Shown piece after piece: positions 1-7,646 of a stretch of 58,832 nucleotides of DNA (position 1 is the first letter of the stretch; each line of letters starts with the position of its first letter). Below the pieces are notes generated by a model that was given only the letters and a program-made list of their open reading frames with translations, made no database searches and had not been told where the DNA came from. A program made the translations under genes and the position numbers. The DNA is taken from positions 1-58,832 of the forward strand of contig JAFSXX010000027.1 of NCBI GenBank assembly GCA_017443845.1. The letters are read 5' to 3'. The DNA comes from Bacteroidales bacterium (GTDB lineage: Bacteria > Bacteroidota > Bacteroidia > Bacteroidales > UBA932).

Positions 1-1769
1 AAGACGGTGGTATTCTCCCCGTAAGGGTTGAACGGCAGTGAGGATGTGATTGATACCGTCCCGTCGTACAGGTCCAATACGGCGGCGGTAATCCCCGAGG
101 AAGAGCCATCTATGGGAGCCTCGATGGCAAGGGCTTCTATACGCCCCCTGCCACGGAAATCGCCATAAGTGAGATAGATGTTCTCCGGACTGAGGAAGGA
201 GCCCTCTCTGTGATAGCTGTTGAACGATATACTTGCAGTACGATAGGCTTTCAGGCTGTCCTGAGCATACTTGCGTATCTCAAAAGACAGGACGGTCGTG
301 GTATCTCCCGCCGCCCTTCCCGTTTTCTGACCTCCGGCATCCACGCCAAGTGACACCTTGACTATCTCATCCTGGCCGTCGCCGTCTATGTCAAGCGACT
401 GAATGCTGTGGAAGTCAGTCAAGGCCTTCAATCCGTGACCCTCGTCGAGGCCGAGAATCGGGAAAATGATGATGTCGGCATTCGTAGGACAGGTGCTTCC
501 CCACTGACAGTTACCTGTAGCAGGATCATAATCGATTACACCGTACGGAGAGTACTGTCCCATGGCGATGACGCCATCGTGCCAGTCGCCAGATGCCATC
601 TTGCCACGGGAGAGAACTAGCGGCGAAGGGGAAAGCCCCGCGAGCATATCCTCGCTGCAGAGGGATAGGCTGAAGGTAGTATCTTCAGATGAGGCACCGT
701 ATTCGAACCGCAGAGGGTTAAGATGAGACGAACCCCTGCTTCGCATCAGGCTGTCAAGCAAATATGTGCCGTGATTGTTGCTGTGATAAAGGACATCCGA
801 AGAAATTACCGTATTGCCGTCATAACTTGTGACGCTTTTCAGAATCCTGTCGTTGTAAAACGGTTTGGCGGCGAAGTGGGAGCCGGGAGCATAGTCGTCC
901 CGTGAATCATATTGAAAACTTATGGACGCGTTCTGCGAGGTGCCATAGGTGACGCCGGACAGATAATACTGACCATTGCCGGAAGATCGCGTATATGTGT
1001 AATTAATGACATTACCGTCGGCGTCTGTCATCTGGGTTATAGGGTAGATGGCTTCAGGAGCAGTGGCTGAAGTGAACCCATAGACGGCACTGCCGCCGTC
1101 GGGCATCTTGGCGGTAAAGTAGAGGACCTGGCCGGAGGGATTGCAATGCTTCTTGACAAGGATATGGCCGGTGGGTGTGGACCAGTCATACGAGAAACTT
1201 GTCGCGAGGGCGTCCTGAACCAACGGAGCACCGTCAAGGGCATATACGGCATCCGTAGCATCGTATCTTGCAGGGGAATTGATGGAATCGTAATAGAAGC
1301 TACGGTTACGGACAGTGATACAGGAAAAGCCCGACAGGTTCCATCCGTATCCCGCATTACCCTCTCCGCCCTGGCTGTTAAAGACCAGACTCAACTCAGG
1401 AGTGTTGTTATATCCGGCTGCAGTAGGGATTGGTATGGTATAGGTCATTCCTCCCGAAGGTGTGACGGCGGGGGTCACAGGTATGGAACCGACGGAATAA
1501 GAAGAGTTAAGCCTGTTGTCAGTCAAAGACTTGGAAGACTCGTTATATGAAATGACTGCGGAACTCACCCCCTGGGAACTGTCGATGGAAACTGCCTGCA
1601 ACAACGAACCGCCCTCCGAAACGGCAGTTACACCCCTTTCCTCAGCAGCAAGACGATTCCTGTCGCCAGAGTTGTTATACTCTATGGAGAGGCTTTGGGC
1701 ATAGAGATGTACTATGGAACACTGAATGAATAGCAAGAATAATAGTTGTAGTGTACGCAGATATTTCAT
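1..1769 (-). CDS. SpvB/RHS-family exported protein, N-terminal part (runs off window)
   Basis: An open frame of 589 codons runs from ATG at 1769 to the window edge with no stop, so only the N-terminal part is present. It starts with a signal peptide (MKYLRTLQLLFLLFIQ, ending near LYAQ) and continues with an SpvB-type domain (SVGSIPVTPAVTPSGG, then IPIPTAAGYN, NSQGG, GYGWNLSGFSCI), followed by an FG-GAP-like calcium-loop motif DIDGDGQDEIV. It is clearly paralogous, collinear over its whole visible length, to the complete protein at 49487-55999, which suggests that RHS repeats and a variable C-terminal tip follow outside the window. It lies downstream of rimM on the same strand but has its own promoter. 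The role as a toxin or surface protein is inferred from the paralogue. Confidence 0.85.
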   Translation of the reverse strand, partial: MKYLRTLQLLFLLFIQCSIVHLYAQSLSIEYNNSGDRNRLAAEERGVTAVSEGGSLLQAVSIDSSQGVSSAVISYNESSKSLTDNRLNSSYSVGSIPVTPAVTPSGGMTYTIPIPTAAGYNNTPELSLVFNSQGGEGNAGYGWNLSGFSCITVRNRSFYYDSINSPARYDATDAVYALDGAPLVQDALATSFSYDWSTPTGHILVKKHCNPSGQVLYFTAKMPDGGSAVYGFTSATAPEAIYPITQMTDADGNVINYTYTRSSGNGQYYLSGVTYGTSQNASISFQYDSRDDYAPGSHFAAKPFYNDRILKSVTSYDGNTVISSDVLYHSNNHGTYLLDSLMRSRGSSHLNPLRFEYGASSEDTTFSLSLCSEDMLAGLSPSPLVLSRGKMASGDWHDGVIAMGQYSPYGVIDYDPATGNCQWGSTCPTNADIIIFPILGLDEGHGLKALTDFHSIQSLDIDGDGQDEIVKVSLGVDAGGQKTGRAAGDTTTVLSFEIRKYAQDSLKAYRTASISFNSYHREGSFLSPENIYLTYGDFRGRGRIEALAIEAPIDGSSSGITAAVLDLYDGTVSITSSLPFNPYGENTTV

Positions 1770-1793
1770 AAAGATGACATAATTAGTTTCTCC

Positions 1794-1824
1794 CAAAGAT
1801 AATAATAATAATGAGATAATCAAT
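1794..1824 (-). promoter_or_regulatory. Bacteroidetes-type promoter for the partial RHS gene
   Basis: Read on the minus strand: ATTG, 19 bases, TATCTTTG, ending 25 bases before the ATG at 1769. It matches the TTTG-N19-TAnnTTTG consensus with one mismatch in the -33 element, and supports the RHS gene being its own transcription unit apart from rpsP-rimM. Confidence 0.6.
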
Positions 1825-1846
1825 AATAATTGCTGTTATGCTATAA

Positions 1847-2314
1847 CTATATCAGCCCTTCGGGAATTGTCAGGAAGATCTCGTTCTTCCTGACTTTTTT
1901 TATGAGGTCCTCGTGGAGGGGGAGGATGACCTCGGTGCCGTTGTGGTCTACGGCGATGCAGGTGTTTCCGGAGTAGTCGAGAAACTCCAGGACGGGGCCG
2001 ACGACGTCGCCGGTTGCCGCGTTGCGGATGATGCGGCCGACGATGCCGCTATCTTCATCTTCGGCATCGGGGCTTTCGGTGAGGCGGACCTCCCGGCCCA
2101 CGATCTCCTCTGCGGCCGCCAGAGAATCGATATCTTCCAGCTTGACCAGGTACCGGCCTCCCTTGGGTTCGATCGATTCGATAAAAAAAGGAACCGGCAG
2201 TCCATCGAAATCGATGAATACCGGTTCGTTTTTCCCGATATCCTCCAGAACTTCACCGTCGCGGCCGATTATGACCGCGCCGGCTGTTCCGTAGGATTTC
2301 AGTACCTTGGGCAC
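1847..2314 (-). CDS. rimM: Ribosome maturation factor RimM
   Basis: A 155-residue RimM, the factor that binds S19 and the 30S head and assists 16S rRNA maturation. The N-terminal beta-barrel contains GTAGAVII and the segment PVFIDFDGLPVPFFIESI; the C-terminal PRC-barrel half contains the usual GPVLEFLDYSGN and the closing EVILPLHEDLIKKV. The length is slightly short for the family (about 165-180). It begins 4 bases after the rpsP stop, the classical ribosomal-protein/RimM pairing, so the two are almost certainly co-transcribed and translationally linked. Confidence 0.93.
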   Translation of the reverse strand: MPKVLKSYGTAGAVIIGRDGEVLEDIGKNEPVFIDFDGLPVPFFIESIEPKGGRYLVKLEDIDSLAAAEEIVGREVRLTESPDAEDEDSGIVGRIIRNAATGDVVGPVLEFLDYSGNTCIAVDHNGTEVILPLHEDLIKKVRKNEIFLTIPEGLI

Positions 2315-2318
2315 GTCG

Positions 2319-2900
2319 TTATGCTTCGGGTTGTGCTTCCTCTGCGGGAGCGGCCTCGGCAGCCTCAGCTGCGGCAGCCTCTTCAGCAGCCTTTGCAGCG
2401 GCAGCGGCCTCCTCGGCGGCAGCGCGTGCTGCAGCCTCAGCCTCGGCGCGCTTCTTTGCGATAGCTTCTGCGCGCTCGTTGTTGACCTTTGCCTCTGCGC
2501 TTACAGCAGCCTTGTGAGCCTCTGCATTCGCGTTGGAAATGTTCTGCTTCTTGGAAGCGACCTTCGCGTCCTTCTCAGCTTTCCAAGCGTTCCACTTCTT
2601 GTCGGCCTCTTCCTGGGTGAGGGCACCCTTTGCGATTCCACCCTGGAGGTGCTTCTTGAGGAGGACACCTTCGTAGGAGAGGATGCGGCGGGCTGTAGTG
2701 GTCGGCTGTGCACCGTTGTTGAGCCACTTGAGAGCCTTTTCGCCGTCGAGGACGATGGTAGCGGGGTTGGTGTTGGGGTTGTAGATGCCGATCTGTTCGA
2801 TCAGGCGGCCGTCGCGCGGCGAACGCACGTCGGTTACCACGATGTGGAAGAAAGCGTATCCTTTCTTGCCGTGGCGAGAAAGGCGGATTTTTACTGCCAT
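2319..2900 (-). CDS. rpsP: 30S ribosomal protein S16 with long Ala/Glu-rich tail
   Basis: The first 85 or so residues are a normal S16 ([47 protein letters not shown]). The protein is 193 residues, about twice the length of E. coli S16. The extra C-terminal half begins with a Lys/Ala-rich helix and ends in a run of almost only Ala and Glu. Extended S16 tails are common in Bacteroidetes; their function is not known to me. The gene starts at ATG 2900 behind a fully consensus promoter and leads an operon with rimM. Confidence 0.95.
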   Translation of the reverse strand: MAVKIRLSRHGKKGYAFFHIVVTDVRSPRDGRLIEQIGIYNPNTNPATIVLDGEKALKWLNNGAQPTTTARRILSYEGVLLKKHLQGGIAKGALTQEEADKKWNAWKAEKDAKVASKKQNISNANAEAHKAAVSAEAKVNNERAEAIAKKRAEAEAAARAAAEEAAAAAKAAEEAAAAEAAEAAPAEEAQPEA

Positions 2901-2962
2901 TCTTGATGTAATTTAAAGTTAATAAACGGGTTAACTTCCTTATCTTCTCGAGAAAAGGTCTG

Positions 2963-2993
2963 CAAAAGTAGGAAAAAAAACTCTATTGGCAAA
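2963..2993 (-). promoter_or_regulatory. Consensus Bacteroidetes promoter for rpsP-rimM
   Basis: On the minus strand: TTTG (2990-2993), 19 bases, TACTTTTG (2963-2970). Every consensus position of TTTG-N19-TAnnTTTG is matched. It leaves a leader of about 55-60 bases before the rpsP ATG. Confidence 0.75.
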
Positions 2994-3105
2994 TTTTTAT
3001 AAAACAGACAAGCGCCTTCAGGCGCTAGCGGAGGCCGGGCAGGGAAGATTAGTGCGATAGTAAGGCCGAAGCGGTGGGGTTTGGGGCAGGGCCCCAGTAT
3101 AAGCG

Positions 3106-3134
3106 TGAAAAAAGCGCTCTTTTTGGGAGCGCTT
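3106..3134 (-). terminator. Rho-independent terminator after the cyclophilin gene
   Basis: On the minus strand an 8-bp stem AAGCGCTC / GAGCGCTT with loop CCAAAAA is followed by a run of T. It lies about 85 bases past the stop of the peptidyl-prolyl isomerase at 3219. Confidence 0.75.
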
Positions 3135-3218
3135 AATTCAACCTTAACTTAACCTATGAAAAAACCACTTAACTGAAATGCTTTTCGGTTTAAGATTAAG
3201 CAAAGGGCGTGCCACAAT

Positions 3219-3926
3219 TTATTTTGCCTCCCTTACGGAGAGTATTTTTATCTCTGTCTGGGGCTTGTCGCGGAGATTCGTGGGAGTCGAGGCTATCCTG
3301 TCGATGGTTTCGAATCCGCTTACCACCTCGCCGAAAATGGTGTATTCGCCGTCGAGGTGCTTGCAGCCGTTCTCATCCTGAACGATATAGAACTGCGAAC
3401 CCGAGGACTCTTTGGCGGGGTTGACCTGGTCGCCGCGGCGGGCGGCTGCAAGGGCGCCTTTCTTGTGGGTGAAGCCGGGAACGATTTCGGCCGGGATGGT
3501 GTATCCGGGGCCGCCGGTGCCCCATTTAGCCTCCTGCTCGGGATCTTTGGTGAGGGGGTCTCCAACCTGGATCATGAATCCGTTGATCACACGGTGGAAG
3601 AGGATTCCGTCGTAGAAGTGGCTGTTGGCCAGTTTGATGAAATTGGCTTTGTGAAGCGGGGTCTCATCGTAGAGTTTGATGGTCATATCTCCCATATTGG
3701 TGGAGATGACATACTTGGTTTCCGTTTTCATTTCTGCTTGGTTTTCGGGTTCTTCATTGCCGGGCTCGGCTACTTCGGCCACTTCGGGCTCGGCTGCCTC
3801 ACCGGTCTTTACGGTGGTTTCGGTCTGGGCGGCGGGCTCTTTCTCGGCCGATTTGCCGCCGGGTTTGCAACTTGCCAGGCAGAATGCCGTCACAAGCGCG
3901 AGTGTTGAGAAAAGAAGGCGTTTCAT
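3219..3926 (-). CDS. Cyclophilin-type peptidyl-prolyl cis-trans isomerase, lipoprotein
   Basis: 235 residues. A lipoprotein signal (MKRLLFSTLALVTAFCLASC) is followed by a Glu/Ala/Pro-rich linker to about residue 70, then a complete cyclophilin domain: NMGDMTIKLYDETPLHKANF, the catalytic-loop FHRVINGFMIQVGDP, GSQFYIV and FGEVVSGFETIDRIA. It should isomerise prolyl bonds in exported proteins at the inner face of the outer membrane or in the periplasm. The frame is open further upstream, but the lipoprotein start at 3926 fits the signal sequence and overlaps the previous gene's stop as ATGA, so translation is probably coupled to the transporter. Confidence 0.92.
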   Translation of the reverse strand: MKRLLFSTLALVTAFCLASCKPGGKSAEKEPAAQTETTVKTGEAAEPEVAEVAEPGNEEPENQAEMKTETKYVISTNMGDMTIKLYDETPLHKANFIKLANSHFYDGILFHRVINGFMIQVGDPLTKDPEQEAKWGTGGPGYTIPAEIVPGFTHKKGALAAARRGDQVNPAKESSGSQFYIVQDENGCKHLDGEYTIFGEVVSGFETIDRIASTPTNLRDKPQTEIKILSVREAK

Positions 3927-4948
3927 ATCGTAGATATTGTTTGTTGTTCTTTCGTCAGATGGAGATTCCGCTCTTCGGGCAGGGGATGGCTGCGGAATAT
4001 GGTGGCCAGCGCGAGGCCTGAGATAATGTGCCATATTCCCCACCAGGCGGTGACGAAAAGCATTCCGCCGTACATCACCCCGGTTTCGGGATTGCACCAG
4101 AGCTCGGGCTTGAAGATCGCCGGGTTGAGGAGCATCGTAAGGCCGAGGCCGGAGTTCTGGATGCCGACCTCGATTGTTATCGAGCGGCGGTCGCGCCTGG
4201 GCAGGCGCATCGCGGAGGCTCCCGTCCATCCCGTGGTGAAGGCCAGGGCGTTGTGGATGAGCACCAGAACGAAGATGATTCCTATATATTGTATGAAGAG
4301 CTGCCAGTTGGGGATGAACATTCCGAGCACCATCGCGATGAAAACTATGATCGAGAAGACGGAGAAAGGCCGCCTGATCTTCTCCGAGAATTTGGGGAAA
4401 CGGTGGGCGCAAAACATTCCTATGGCGATAGGGATTGCGAGAATGATGAATACCGTGACGAAAATGTCGGCGAAGGGGATAACGAGCTGGGGAATAGTCA
4501 GGGTGCCCGAAAGGCTGGCGTACCTGAGGTAGAGATTGCCCCAGAGCCAGAAATTGAACGGGGTGACGAGCGGGGAGGCCACCGTGGTTACGGCCGTCAT
4601 ACTCACCGAGAGCTCTGTATTGCCCTTGGCGAACGAACTCATGAAGTTCGAAATGTTGCCGCCGGGACAGCTCGCCACCAGCAGCATTCCGAGCGCCACC
4701 ATCGGGGTGAGATACCTGTTGAGGCAGACGATCAGTATGAAAGTTACAAGCGGCAGCCCTATCCACTGCAGCAGAATGCCTGTGATTATGGATTTGGGAT
4801 GGGTGAAAACGTTCTTGAGGGTTTCGGATTTGATTCCCAGCGCGATGCCGAACATCACAAGGGCCAGTATGATGCTCAGGATAAGTCCGGTTCCGCTGCC
4901 GAGGTTGAGGGATACTCCGTCGAGGGAGGCAAGTTGTTCCTTGATCAT
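3923..4948 (-). CDS. Bile acid:sodium symporter (BASS) family transporter
   Basis: 341 residues with about nine or ten hydrophobic segments. The family signatures are visible: ASCPGGNISNFMSSFAKGN near residues 92-110, and EVGIQNSGLGLTM near 261-273, the crossover helix that carries sodium-site residues. Substrates of bacterial BASS members vary (bile acids, pantoate, keto acids), so the substrate cannot be read from sequence. It is divergent from feoAB, and a Fur-box-like palindrome overlaps its likely -7 element, so iron control is possible. Confidence 0.85.
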   Translation of the reverse strand: MIKEQLASLDGVSLNLGSGTGLILSIILALVMFGIALGIKSETLKNVFTHPKSIITGILLQWIGLPLVTFILIVCLNRYLTPMVALGMLLVASCPGGNISNFMSSFAKGNTELSVSMTAVTTVASPLVTPFNFWLWGNLYLRYASLSGTLTIPQLVIPFADIFVTVFIILAIPIAIGMFCAHRFPKFSEKIRRPFSVFSIIVFIAMVLGMFIPNWQLFIQYIGIIFVLVLIHNALAFTTGWTGASAMRLPRRDRRSITIEVGIQNSGLGLTMLLNPAIFKPELWCNPETGVMYGGMLFVTAWWGIWHIISGLALATIFRSHPLPEERNLHLTKEQQTISTI

Positions 4949-4977
4949 TTAAAAAATGGGAATGAGAATGGCGGATG

Positions 4978-5008
4978 CAAATATAATCATTATTTCAAAT
5001 CCCTTAAA
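4978..5008 (-). promoter_or_regulatory. Possible promoter of the BASS transporter
   Basis: On the minus strand TATATTTG (4978-4985) matches the -7 consensus, with TTTA 19 bases upstream as a weak -33. It lies about 30 bases before the ATG at 4948 and overlaps the palindrome at 4981-4995. Confidence 0.45.
4981..4995. promoter_or_regulatory. Fur-box-like palindrome between the BASS gene and feoAB
   Basis: ATATAAT C ATTATTT. The central 11 bases (ATAATCATTAT) are a perfect palindrome about C, and the 15-mer matches the 7-1-7 Fur model (TGATAAT N ATTATCA) at 10 of 14 defined positions. It sits between a ferrous iron transporter and a divergent gene, where an iron-dependent operator is expected. 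Site identity is inference. Confidence 0.4.
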
Positions 5009-5027
5009 ATACCCATAATTGGGTATT
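5008..5027. promoter_or_regulatory. Inverted repeat overlapping the feoAB -33 region
   Basis: AATACCC, 6 bases, GGGTATT: 7-bp perfect arms. The right arm covers most of the -33 element of the feoAB promoter, the position of a repressor operator. No known regulator is recognised from the sequence. Confidence 0.45.
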
Positions 5028-5056
5028 GCCCGCGGCGTACGGAACGGATAACTTTG
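5025..5056 (+). promoter_or_regulatory. Promoter of feoAB
   Basis: ATTG (5025-5028), 20 bases, TAACTTTG (5049-5056), ending 19 bases before the ATG at 5076. One mismatch to the Bacteroidetes consensus. Confidence 0.65.
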
Positions 5057-5075
5057 CAAATTCAGTAACAAGGCT

Positions 5076-7439
5076 ATGACAATCAAAGATTTGAAGGTGG
5101 GCCAGAGCGGTGTCGTGCTCTCGGTTGGCGGCGAAGGCGCGCTGAGGGGCCATCTTCTGGATATGGGCATCGTGCCCGGAATACATATAAAGGTAGAGAA
5201 AAGGGCGCCGCTGGGCGATCCGGTGGAGATATTCATCAGGCGATATTCGCTCTCTCTGCGCCTTTCCGAGGCGGAGCTGGTAGAGGTCAGGGAGGCTCTG
5301 GACGAGGACCTCGAAGAGTTGGAGTCCGAAGCCGGATATGAGGATTTCGGATACAATCTCTCACTTCACGACCATAATCCCCACCCCGGACTGGGCGAGG
5401 AGGGAATATATCACAATCACGAGGATGACGGGCACGCCCTCCCCAAGGATACGGTCCTCCGCTTCGCCCTGGCGGGGCAGCAGAACTGCGGCAAGACGAC
5501 CCTGTTCAACGCCCTCACGGGCTCGAACCAGCACGTTGGCAACTTCCCCGGAGTGACGGTGGACCGCAAGGACGGCGTGATCAAGGGCCATCCCAAGACC
5601 CTGGTCACCGACCTGCCCGGTATTTATTCCCTTTCGCCATATACCTCTGAGGAGGTGGTCTCGCGCGCCTTCATCCTGGGAGAGCGTCCCGAGGCCATAA
5701 TCAATATAGTCGATGCCGGCAACATCGAGCGCAACCTGTACCTGACCGAGCAGCTTATGGAGCTCGGACTGCCTATGGTGCTGTGCCTGAATATGATGGA
5801 TGAACTGCGCGGCAACGGCGGCTCCATCCGCGTCAATGAGATGGAGCGCATCCTCGGACTGCCGGTGATTCCCATCTCGGCGATAAAAGGCGAGGGCATA
5901 GATGAGCTTATCGACCACGCCGTGCACGTGGCGAAATACCGCGAGGCCCCTGTGCTGCAGGACTTCTGCGACGAGAACGACCACGGCGGCGCGGTTCACC
6001 GCTGCCTCCACGCTGTAATGGCCGAGATAGAGAATAAAGCCTCGGCAGCCGGGATCCCGGTCCGCTTCGCGGCATCCAAGCTTGTGGAGGGCGACCCCCT
6101 GATCGAGGAGGCCCTCAATCTTTCCGACAATGAAAAGGCTTCGGTCGAGCAGCTGATCCGCACGATGGAGGAGGAGAGGGGGATGGACCGCAGGGCTGCC
6201 ATCGCGGATATGCGCTTCGCCTTTATTGAAAGGCTCTGCAGTCATACCGTAGTGAGACCGAAGGTCTCCAAAGAGTATATCCGCAGCCGCAAGATAGACA
6301 AGGTACTGACCGGCCGGTGGACGGCGATTCCGATTTTTGCCATAGTGATGTCGCTGGTCATCTGGCTGAGCATTGATGTCCTCGGCGCTCCGCTCCAGGA
6401 TCTCCTCGACAGGGGAATCCAGTGGCTAGGCGGCGTTACCGACGCCGGGATGGAGCGCTGGGGCGTCAGTGATGCGGTCCGCTCGCTCGTGGTGGACGGC
6501 ATATTCGGAGGCGTGGGAACGGTGGTCAGTTTCGTGCCCATCATCATTATCCTCTTCTTCTTCCTTTCGATGCTCGAGGACAGCGGATATATGGCTCGCG
6601 TGGCCTTTGTGACCGACAAGATCCTGCGCCGCATCGGCCTTACCGGGCGGAGCATAGTGCCGCTGCTGATAGGTTTCGGATGTTCGGTGCCCGCGGTTAT
6701 GGCCACGCGCACCCTGCCCTCCTCGAGGGACCGCAAGATGACGATCATCCTCACGCCGTATATGAGCTGTTCTGCCAAAATCCCGATATATGCCTTCTTT
6801 ACCAGCGCCTTCTTCCCGGGGCACGGCGGCCTGGTGCTCGTGACGCTCTATCTCTCGTCGATTCTGGTGGGTATTCTCATAGCGTTGTGCGTCAAACTTT
6901 TCAGGCGCAAAGCGTCAACCGCTCCGTTTGTGATGGAACTGCCCAACTATCGCCTGCCCGGTGCCCGAAATGTGGGCCATCTTCTCTGGGACAAGACCAA
7001 GGACTTCCTCCAGAGGGCTTTCACGGTGATTTTTGTGGCTTCGATAGTTATCTGGGTGCTGCAGAGTTTCGATTTCAGGCTTCACCTTGTGGAACCCGGG
7101 GAGAGTATGCTGGCGCAGATCGCCGGCCTTGTCGCTCCGGTTTTCAAGCCTCTGGGCCTCGGCGACTGGCGCATCGTGACCGCGCTGGTTACCGGATTCC
7201 TGGCAAAGGAGAGCGTAGTTTCGACTCTTGGAGTGCTCGATGTGACGGCATCTATGACGGCTGTGACCGCAGTTCCGATGCTGGCCTTCTGCCTCCTCTA
7301 TACCCCCTGCGTCGCCGCCATCGCCGCTGTCAAGCGCGAACTCGGCGGAAAGTGGGCCTGCAATGTGGTCATTCTCCAGTGCCTCGTGGCGTGGATAGTC
7401 GCCTTCCTGGCTTATAGGGTCGCACTTCTGGTTATGTGA
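5076..7439 (+). CDS. feoB: Fused FeoA-FeoB ferrous iron transporter
   Basis: 787 residues. Residues 1-75 are a FeoA SH3-like domain (LDMGIVPG). Residues 98-120 form a linker with six His plus Asp/Glu. From about 128 follows FeoB: G1 GQQNCGKT (134-141), G3 DLPG (179-182), G4 NMMD (239-242), then the membrane part with GFGCSVPAVMATRT and the second Gate domain with TGFLAKESVVSTLG. It moves Fe(II) across the inner membrane using its N-terminal GTPase. The FeoAB fusion is typical of Bacteroidetes. It is followed 4 bases later by a small Cys-rich partner and then by a hemerythrin-type regulator. Confidence 0.97.
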   Translation: MTIKDLKVGQSGVVLSVGGEGALRGHLLDMGIVPGIHIKVEKRAPLGDPVEIFIRRYSLSLRLSEAELVEVREALDEDLEELESEAGYEDFGYNLSLHDHNPHPGLGEEGIYHNHEDDGHALPKDTVLRFALAGQQNCGKTTLFNALTGSNQHVGNFPGVTVDRKDGVIKGHPKTLVTDLPGIYSLSPYTSEEVVSRAFILGERPEAIINIVDAGNIERNLYLTEQLMELGLPMVLCLNMMDELRGNGGSIRVNEMERILGLPVIPISAIKGEGIDELIDHAVHVAKYREAPVLQDFCDENDHGGAVHRCLHAVMAEIENKASAAGIPVRFAASKLVEGDPLIEEALNLSDNEKASVEQLIRTMEEERGMDRRAAIADMRFAFIERLCSHTVVRPKVSKEYIRSRKIDKVLTGRWTAIPIFAIVMSLVIWLSIDVLGAPLQDLLDRGIQWLGGVTDAGMERWGVSDAVRSLVVDGIFGGVGTVVSFVPIIIILFFFLSMLEDSGYMARVAFVTDKILRRIGLTGRSIVPLLIGFGCSVPAVMATRTLPSSRDRKMTIILTPYMSCSAKIPIYAFFTSAFFPGHGGLVLVTLYLSSILVGILIALCVKLFRRKASTAPFVMELPNYRLPGARNVGHLLWDKTKDFLQRAFTVIFVASIVIWVLQSFDFRLHLVEPGESMLAQIAGLVAPVFKPLGLGDWRIVTALVTGFLAKESVVSTLGVLDVTASMTAVTAVPMLAFCLLYTPCVAAIAAVKRELGGKWACNVVILQCLVAWIVAFLAYRVALLVM

Positions 7440-7443
7440 AGCC

Positions 7444-7623
7444 GTGAATCTGCCGACCGTCATAGTCCTGCTGATCGTGGCCGCGGCCCTCGCCGCAGCG
7501 CTGTGGTTCCTGCATAAGGGCGGCGGCAAGTGCAAGTGCGCTCCTTCGGCCGCCTCGTGCAGCTCCTGTGCGGGATGTCCGCTAAGCGCACGGTGCAACC
7601 GCAAGGAGCATTCTTCGGAATAA
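7444..7623 (+). CDS. FeoB-associated Cys-rich membrane protein (GTG start)
   Basis: A 59-residue protein starting at GTG 7444, 4 bases after the feoB stop. It has one N-terminal membrane segment (LPTVIVLLIVAAALAAALWF) and then a Cys-rich tail with seven cysteines (KCKC, CSSCAGCP, RC). This is the pattern of the small FeoB-associated Cys-rich protein found after feoB in many Bacteroidetes and Firmicutes, thought to assist or regulate FeoB. No in-frame ATG fits, so GTG is the likely start. Confidence 0.85.
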   Translation: MNLPTVIVLLIVAAALAAALWFLHKGGGKCKCAPSAASCSSCAGCPLSARCNRKEHSSE

Positions 7624-7646
7624 TTCCTTAACTTTGCATCGGCGTT

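Larger units (their letters stand above)
2901..3218. other. Intergenic region between rpsP and the cyclophilin gene
   Basis: 318 bases with no coding frame I can support. It holds the rpsP promoter (2963-2993) and the terminator of the upstream operon (about 3106-3134). Between them are a perfect small hairpin (AGCGCC, TTCA, GGCGCT at 3011-3026) and a G-rich tract (3072-3091) next to GCCCC. The rest is unexplained; a small RNA cannot be excluded. Confidence 0.5.

Noticed and set aside
3927..4766. Upstream extension of the cyclophilin frame to 4766
   Set aside because: It runs out of frame through the BASS transporter gene; the lipoprotein start at 3926 is clearly real.
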